DNA of 64,000 nt from Hymenobacter perfusus (lineage in GTDB: Bacteria; Bacteroidota; Bacteroidia; Cytophagales; Hymenobacteraceae), in assembly GCF_003944765.1 (NCBI RefSeq), contig NZ_RWIU01000005.1:124001-188000 (forward strand), in the 5' to 3' direction. Below the pieces are notes generated by a model. The model was given only the letters and a program-made list of their open reading frames with translations, did not search any database and had not been told where the DNA came from. The position numbers were made by a program, and so were the translations under genes. Positions 60,455 to 64,000 of this stretch are shown here, in pieces. Position 1 is the stretch's first letter, and each line of letters starts with the position of its first letter.

Positions 60455-61762
60455 ATGAAAATCTGGGATAAAGGCATTGCCGTTGATAAGAAAATCGAGC
60501 AGTTCACCGTCGGGCGCGACCGGGAGCTGGATATGTACCTGGCGCAGTTCGACGTGCAGGCCTCCCGGGCGCAGGCCAACATGCTGGCCGGCGCGGGGCT
60601 GATTTCCGCGGCGGAAAACCAGCAGCTGCAGCAGGGCCTGCAGGAGCTGGCTGCCCAGCTGGAAGCCGGCACGTTCACCATCGGCGAGGACTTTGAGGAC
60701 GTGCACTCCAAAATCGAGTCCTACCTGACCGAGCAATACGGCGACGCGGGCAAGAAAATCCACACCGCCCGCTCCCGCAACGACCAGGTGCTGACCGCCA
60801 TTCAGCTGTTCCTGAAAGATTATACGCGGCGCGCGGCGGTCAAAACCCTGGAGTTGGTGGAGGTGCTGCTGCAAAAGGCAGAGGCCCACAAAACCGACCT
60901 GATGCCCGGCTACACGCACTTTCAGGCGGCCATGCCCAGCTCGTTCGGCTTATGGTTTTCGGCCTACGCCGAGCACCTGCTGCTGGACCTGGCCCTGTTC
61001 GAAGCGGCCCACACCATGGCCGACCAGAACCCGCTGGGCTCGGGTGCGGGCTTCGGCAGCTCCTTCCCCATCGACCGGCTGCAGACGACGCAGGAAATGG
61101 GTTTCGGCAACCTGGCCGTGAGCAGCGTAGGCGCCCAGATGCTGCGCGGCAAAACCGAGAAAACCGTGGCCTTTGCGCTGGCCGGCATGGCCGCCACCCT
61201 AGCCAAGATGAGCTATGACCTAGTGCTCTACAACGGGCAGGATATGGCTTTCGTGGAGCTGCCGGCCGCCTTTACCACCGGCTCCAGCATCATGCCCCAC
61301 AAAAAAAATCCCGATGTTTTCGAGCTGATCCGGGCCCGCTGCAACGCCCTGCAGGCCCTGCCCAACACGTTGATACTGGCCACCGGCAACCTGCCCAGCG
61401 GCTACCACCGGGACTTCCAGATTCTCAAGGAAATCCTGTTCGAGCCGATGACACAGTTCCTCGACATCCTCGACATCGTGCTGTTCGCCCTGCCCCAGTT
61501 GCGCATCAAACCCGACCTGCTCAACCAGCCCAAGTACGACGCCGTGTTTACGGTGGAGAACATCAACCAGCTTATCCAGACCGGCACGCCCTTCCGCACC
61601 GCCTACAAGCAGGTGGGCCTGGCCGTGGAAGACGGCTCGTACGTGCCGCACAAGGAATTCCAGACCACCCACCTGGGCAGCGTACACAACCTCGGGCTGG
61701 GCGAAATCCGGGCGAAAGTGGCGCGGTTCCAGGCAGGGAGCCACCTGACAAAACCGGAGTAG
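60455..61762 (+). CDS. argH: Argininosuccinate lyase
   Basis: 435 residues. Fumarase/aspartase superfamily signatures: TARSRNDQVLTA, the Gly-rich DQNPLGSGAGFGSSFPI and the mobile loop GSSIMPHKKNPDVFELI. It splits argininosuccinate into arginine and fumarate, the last step of the pathway. Last gene of the plus-strand operon; a terminator follows. Confidence 0.96.
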   Translation: MKIWDKGIAVDKKIEQFTVGRDRELDMYLAQFDVQASRAQANMLAGAGLISAAENQQLQQGLQELAAQLEAGTFTIGEDFEDVHSKIESYLTEQYGDAGKKIHTARSRNDQVLTAIQLFLKDYTRRAAVKTLELVEVLLQKAEAHKTDLMPGYTHFQAAMPSSFGLWFSAYAEHLLLDLALFEAAHTMADQNPLGSGAGFGSSFPIDRLQTTQEMGFGNLAVSSVGAQMLRGKTEKTVAFALAGMAATLAKMSYDLVLYNGQDMAFVELPAAFTTGSSIMPHKKNPDVFELIRARCNALQALPNTLILATGNLPSGYHRDFQILKEILFEPMTQFLDILDIVLFALPQLRIKPDLLNQPKYDAVFTVENINQLIQTGTPFRTAYKQVGLAVEDGSYVPHKEFQTTHLGSVHNLGLGEIRAKVARFQAGSHLTKPE

Positions 61763-61788
61763 TAGCTGCATTTTACGAACTGGAAAGT

Positions 61789-61824
61789 CCGCGTCGGAAT
61801 TTGATCCGGCGCGGCCTTTCTGCT
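61789..61824 (+). terminator. Terminator after argH
   Basis: CCGCGTCGGA (61789-61798) pairs with TCCGGCGCGG (61805-61814), one wobble, 6-nt loop, then CCTTTCTGCTTT. Confidence 0.7.
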
Positions 61825-61971
61825 TTACTTCTCCCACCACGCATAGGATACGTTCAGGTTGTACGTACCCGTTACGAAGCAGTTTCCCAAACGGTGGGCG
61901 TGGTGAAAGGTCAGCAAGGCTTGAAGACAAGCGGATGACAAAATTCTATACACAAGATATATACAACTCAT
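61825..61971 (-). CDS. Possible small protein or gene remnant
   Basis: 48 residues from ATG 61971 to TAA at 61825-61827 (MSCIYLVYRILSSACLQALL..., ending NLNVSYAWWEK). The last third reads like the final strands of a beta protein, so it may be the 3' remnant of a larger gene whose upstream part is lost. Two operator-like palindromes lie 32-73 bases upstream. No family recognised. Confidence 0.25.
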   Translation of the reverse strand: MSCIYLVYRILSSACLQALLTFHHAHRLGNCFVTGTYNLNVSYAWWEK

Positions 61972-62002
61972 AATCAGAATTTTAACCGACATTATGTATT
62001 AG

Positions 62003-62044
62003 GTGAGTGATTACTCACGAAAAAAAGTAAGCTAATACTTACTT
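62003..62044. promoter_or_regulatory. Twin palindromes, possible TetR operators
   Basis: GTGAGT-GATT-ACTCAC (62003-62018) and AAGTAAG-CTAATA-CTTACTT (62025-62044) lie side by side in an AT-rich stretch. Their half-sites share an AGTnA-like core. They lie 364 bases upstream of the TetR gene and 32 bases upstream of the small minus-strand frame. The rest of the 645-base gap 61763-62407 holds the argH terminator, the remnant above and the hairpin below. Confidence 0.5.
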
Positions 62045-62220
62045 GTTTCGAAATCCTTGCGTAATATTGTCCCACTGACGGTAACGATTCCCACTAGCTA
62101 CCGCCCAGTAATTCCCACGCTCTATTATCCGGCTGTACTCCCACCCTCAGCCGGGCTCTTTCGAAAATCGCGCGATTTTGCCCCCGGCTTCCTCGCCAGC
62201 AGGTCTTCGAAAAACACGTA

Positions 62221-62260
62221 GCCGGCCGATTCGGAACCCCCGAGTCGGCCGGCTTCTGTT
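62221..62260 (+). terminator. Orphan terminator hairpin before tetR
   Basis: GCCGGCCGA (62221-62229) pairs with TCGGCCGGC (62245-62253), then TTCTGTTT. No plus-strand gene upstream of it is recognised apart from argH, which has its own terminator. Confidence 0.6.
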
Positions 62261-62266
62261 TGCCCC

Positions 62267-62274
62267 TACTTTTG
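62267..62274 (+). promoter_or_regulatory. -7 box TACTTTTG before tetR
   Basis: A perfect TAnnTTTG 133 bases before the TetR start. No clear -33 element. Confidence 0.35.
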
Positions 62275-62407
62275 TTATTTAACCCGCTGATGCGGCTTTT
62301 TTGAAAAAAAACGCATTTTTAGCGAATACAGCCCGATCTTGCAGCCTCAACGGTACGCTGTGCCCTTGCTGGCTGCCCCTCCCTTCGCCGCGTAAACCAA
62401 CCGCCAT

Positions 62408-62938
62408 ATGACAAACCGCAAACAGCACATTGCCGACGTAGCATTGCAGCTCTTTGGGGACAAAGGCTTCGAAAACACGTCTACCCAGCTGATTGCCAAA
62501 GCAGCGGGCGTATCGGAAGCCCTGATTTTCAAACACTTCGGCTCCAAGGACCAACTGCTTGAATTCGTAATTCGCAACGGCTACAAGCGCATTATTGAGG
62601 ATAACCGTGGTGGGCTGGCCGAGGCCGATCCGCTGGCCTTCATCTACAGCGTAATTGAGCTGCCGTTTAAACTGGTGCAGGCCGAGCCGCACTTCTGGAA
62701 GCTACAGTATCGGCTGGCTGATTCGGATATGGCGCGGCAGCAGCATGAGCGGTTTATGAAGCCTGTGCCTTCCTTGTTGCGTGAAGCCTTCAAAAAGCTG
62801 GATTACGCCGATCCGGACAAGGAAACCGAGCTGCTGCTGCTGCTGGTGGAGGCCCTCTGGAAACAGGAAGCCACCAAAACGGAAGACCACGGCCGCGAAA
62901 TGCTGGACTTCATTAAGGGCAAGTACGCGCAGCAATAA
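62408..62938 (+). CDS. TetR/AcrR-family transcriptional regulator
   Basis: 176 residues. The helix-turn-helix spans about 7-50 (IADVALQLFGDKGFENTSTQ in outline, then IAKAAGVSEALIFKHFGSKDQLLEF). The C-terminal helical ligand-binding domain covers about 60-176 and is not similar to a known ligand class. It is a local repressor candidate for the twin palindromes at 62003-62044. No efflux pump or other typical target lies next to it in this window. Confidence 0.9.
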   Translation: MTNRKQHIADVALQLFGDKGFENTSTQLIAKAAGVSEALIFKHFGSKDQLLEFVIRNGYKRIIEDNRGGLAEADPLAFIYSVIELPFKLVQAEPHFWKLQYRLADSDMARQQHERFMKPVPSLLREAFKKLDYADPDKETELLLLLVEALWKQEATKTEDHGREMLDFIKGKYAQQ

Positions 62939-62984
62939 CCCTTCTCTCCCAGCAATAGTAGTCGTACGGCGACTACCCAAGCTG

Positions 62985-63038
62985 ACCAAAAGCAATAAGT
63001 CCTGGCCGAGAAATCGGCCAGGACTTATTGCTTTTGGT
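62985..63038. terminator. Strong bidirectional terminator
   Basis: Perfect 25-base arms (62985-63009 and 63014-63038) with a 4-nt loop between tetR and the convergent lpdA gene. Confidence 0.92.
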
Positions 63039-63062
63039 CTAGCACCGGAACCGGTGCGCTTT

Positions 63063-64000
63063 CTACAGGTGAATTACTTCACCGTAGGCGGCGGCGGCGG
63101 CCTCCATGATGGCCTCGCTCATGGTGGGGTGCGGGTGCACGGCCTTGATGATTTCGTGGCCGGTGGTTTCGAGCTTGCGGGCTACTACCACTTCGGCAAT
63201 CATCTCCGTCACGTTGGCGCCAATCATGTGGGCGCCCAGCCACTCGCCGTACTTCTTATCGAAGATAACTTTCACGAAGCCATCCTTCACGCCGGCGGCC
63301 GAGGCTTTGCCGGAGGCCGAGAACGGGAATTTGCCCACCAGAATATCGTAGCCCTGGTTTTTGGCTTCGGCTTCGGTGAGTCCTACCGAGGCAATTTCCG
63401 GCGAGGCATAGGTGCAGCCGGGAATGTTCTGATAGTTGAGCGGCTCGGGGTGGTGGCCGGCAATTTTCTCCACGCAGATGATACCCTCAGCCGAAGCAAC
63501 GTGGGCCAGCGCGGGACCGGGCACGATGTCACCGATGGCGAAGATGCCGGGCACGTTGGTCTGGTAGAAGTCGTCCACGAGTACGCGGCCTTTCTCCACC
63601 TTGATGCCAAGCTCTTCCAGACCCAGGTTTTCGAGGTTGGTAACCACGCCGGCGGCGCTCAGCACCACGTCGCAGGTAATCTGCTGGTCGCCTTTGGCCG
63701 TTTTGATGGTTACGTTGCAACCTTCGCCGCTGGTGTCCACCTTAGTTACCTCAGCCGAGGTCAGCACGTTCACGCCGATTTTCTTGAAGGATTTCTCCAT
63801 CTGGCGCGAAATTTCCTCATCCTCCACGGGCACGATACGGGGCAGGTACTCCACCACCGTTACCTCCGAGCCCATGGTGCGGTAGAAGTAGGCAAACTCC
63901 ACGCCGATAGCACCGGAACCCACTACTACCAGCCGCTTGGGCAGTTCGGGCAGCACCATAGCCTGGCGGTAGCCGATGATTTTCTTGCCGTCGATGGGCA
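63063..64000 (-). CDS. lpdA: Dihydrolipoyl dehydrogenase (3' part)
   Basis: The frame runs off the window edge; the last 312 residues are visible. The NAD-binding loop VVVGSGAIGVEFAYFYR, the second FAD contact IFAIGDIVPGPALAH and the C-terminal catalytic dyad in HPHPTMSEAIMEA are present. The N-terminal FAD loop and redox Cys pair lie outside the window. It reoxidises the lipoyl group of 2-oxoacid dehydrogenase complexes or the glycine-cleavage system; the gene alone does not tell which. Confidence 0.95.
   Translation of the reverse strand, partial: PIDGKKIIGYRQAMVLPELPKRLVVVGSGAIGVEFAYFYRTMGSEVTVVEYLPRIVPVEDEEISRQMEKSFKKIGVNVLTSAEVTKVDTSGEGCNVTIKTAKGDQQITCDVVLSAAGVVTNLENLGLEELGIKVEKGRVLVDDFYQTNVPGIFAIGDIVPGPALAHVASAEGIICVEKIAGHHPEPLNYQNIPGCTYASPEIASVGLTEAEAKNQGYDILVGKFPFSASGKASAAGVKDGFVKVIFDKKYGEWLGAHMIGANVTEMIAEVVVARKLETTGHEIIKAVHPHPTMSEAIMEAAAAAYGEVIHL

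Noticed and set aside
61220..61930. Minus-strand frame of 236 codons across the argH 3' end
   Set aside because: Mostly antisense to argH, with no domain; only the short frame at 61825-61971 in another phase was kept as a weak candidate.
62050..62260. Minus-strand frame ending FRKSPAEGGSTAG near the orphan hairpin
   Set aside because: It looks somewhat protein-like but has no ATG and is interrupted upstream by stops.
1..64000. tRNA, rRNA, CRISPR arrays, insertion sequences, prophage genes
   Set aside because: No cloverleaf with a T-loop GTTCGAATC-type motif, no rRNA segment, no regularly spaced direct repeats and no transposase or integrase were seen.

Overview
The window looks like chromosome from a high-GC Bacteroidota of the Cytophagales, most like Hymenobacter. 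The grounds are the gene content (a TonB-dependent receptor followed by a DUF4249 lipoprotein, GH92, carboxypeptidase-regulatory-like domains, N-acyl-type arginine synthesis with argF') and several promoter-like sites of the Bacteroidota form TTTG / TAnnTTTG. No rRNA, tRNA, CRISPR array, phage or transposase was seen.

Region 1 (1-8400) starts with the tail of an unknown gene and a terminator. A tightly packed plus-strand cluster follows: a short pyruvoyl-type S-adenosylmethionine decarboxylase homologue, a zinc-ribbon DUF4178 membrane protein, a small membrane protein, a DUF350 membrane protein, an aminopropyltransferase fused to a multi-pass membrane domain, and a Tat-exported FAD amine-oxidoreductase-like lipoprotein. 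This is the best candidate for a poorly described system: a membrane-bound polyamine-like pathway. Its decarboxylase has Ser where the family has its catalytic Cys.

Region 2 (8400-19750) holds an OmpA-family protein with a ricin-type lectin front end, a NarL-type two-component pair, an amino-acid permease, a Spy-like secreted protein and a metallo-beta-lactamase/double-rhodanese fusion. Region 3 (19750-32340) has sbcD and sbcC separated by about 7.7 kb of accessory genes: two glycoside hydrolases, an RsbQ/KAI2-like hydrolase, a VOC protein and several AT-richer unknowns. Region 4 (32340-45500) contains a secreted protein with a textbook promoter, thioredoxin, the TonB receptor pair, purine nucleoside phosphorylase, SppA, RarA, an EamA transporter and DNA polymerase IV.

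Region 5 (45500-61800) is an almost complete arginine regulon. The minus strand reads GNAT, argG, argC, (unknown), argD, carA, (unknown), carB, (three unknowns), argF'; the plus strand reads argB, argE, argH. They diverge from a roughly 600-bp intergenic region rich in potential RNA structure. Together they make carbamoyl phosphate and convert glutamate through N-acylated intermediates to arginine. The GNAT gene is the natural candidate for the missing acylglutamate synthase. Region 6 (61800-64000) has paired palindromes, a TetR regulator and the 3' part of dihydrolipoyl dehydrogenase.

Imperfect palindromic elements of 30-225 bp, in several sequence families, lie in many gaps. One sits in frame inside the 5' end of argC and appears to encode part of the protein.
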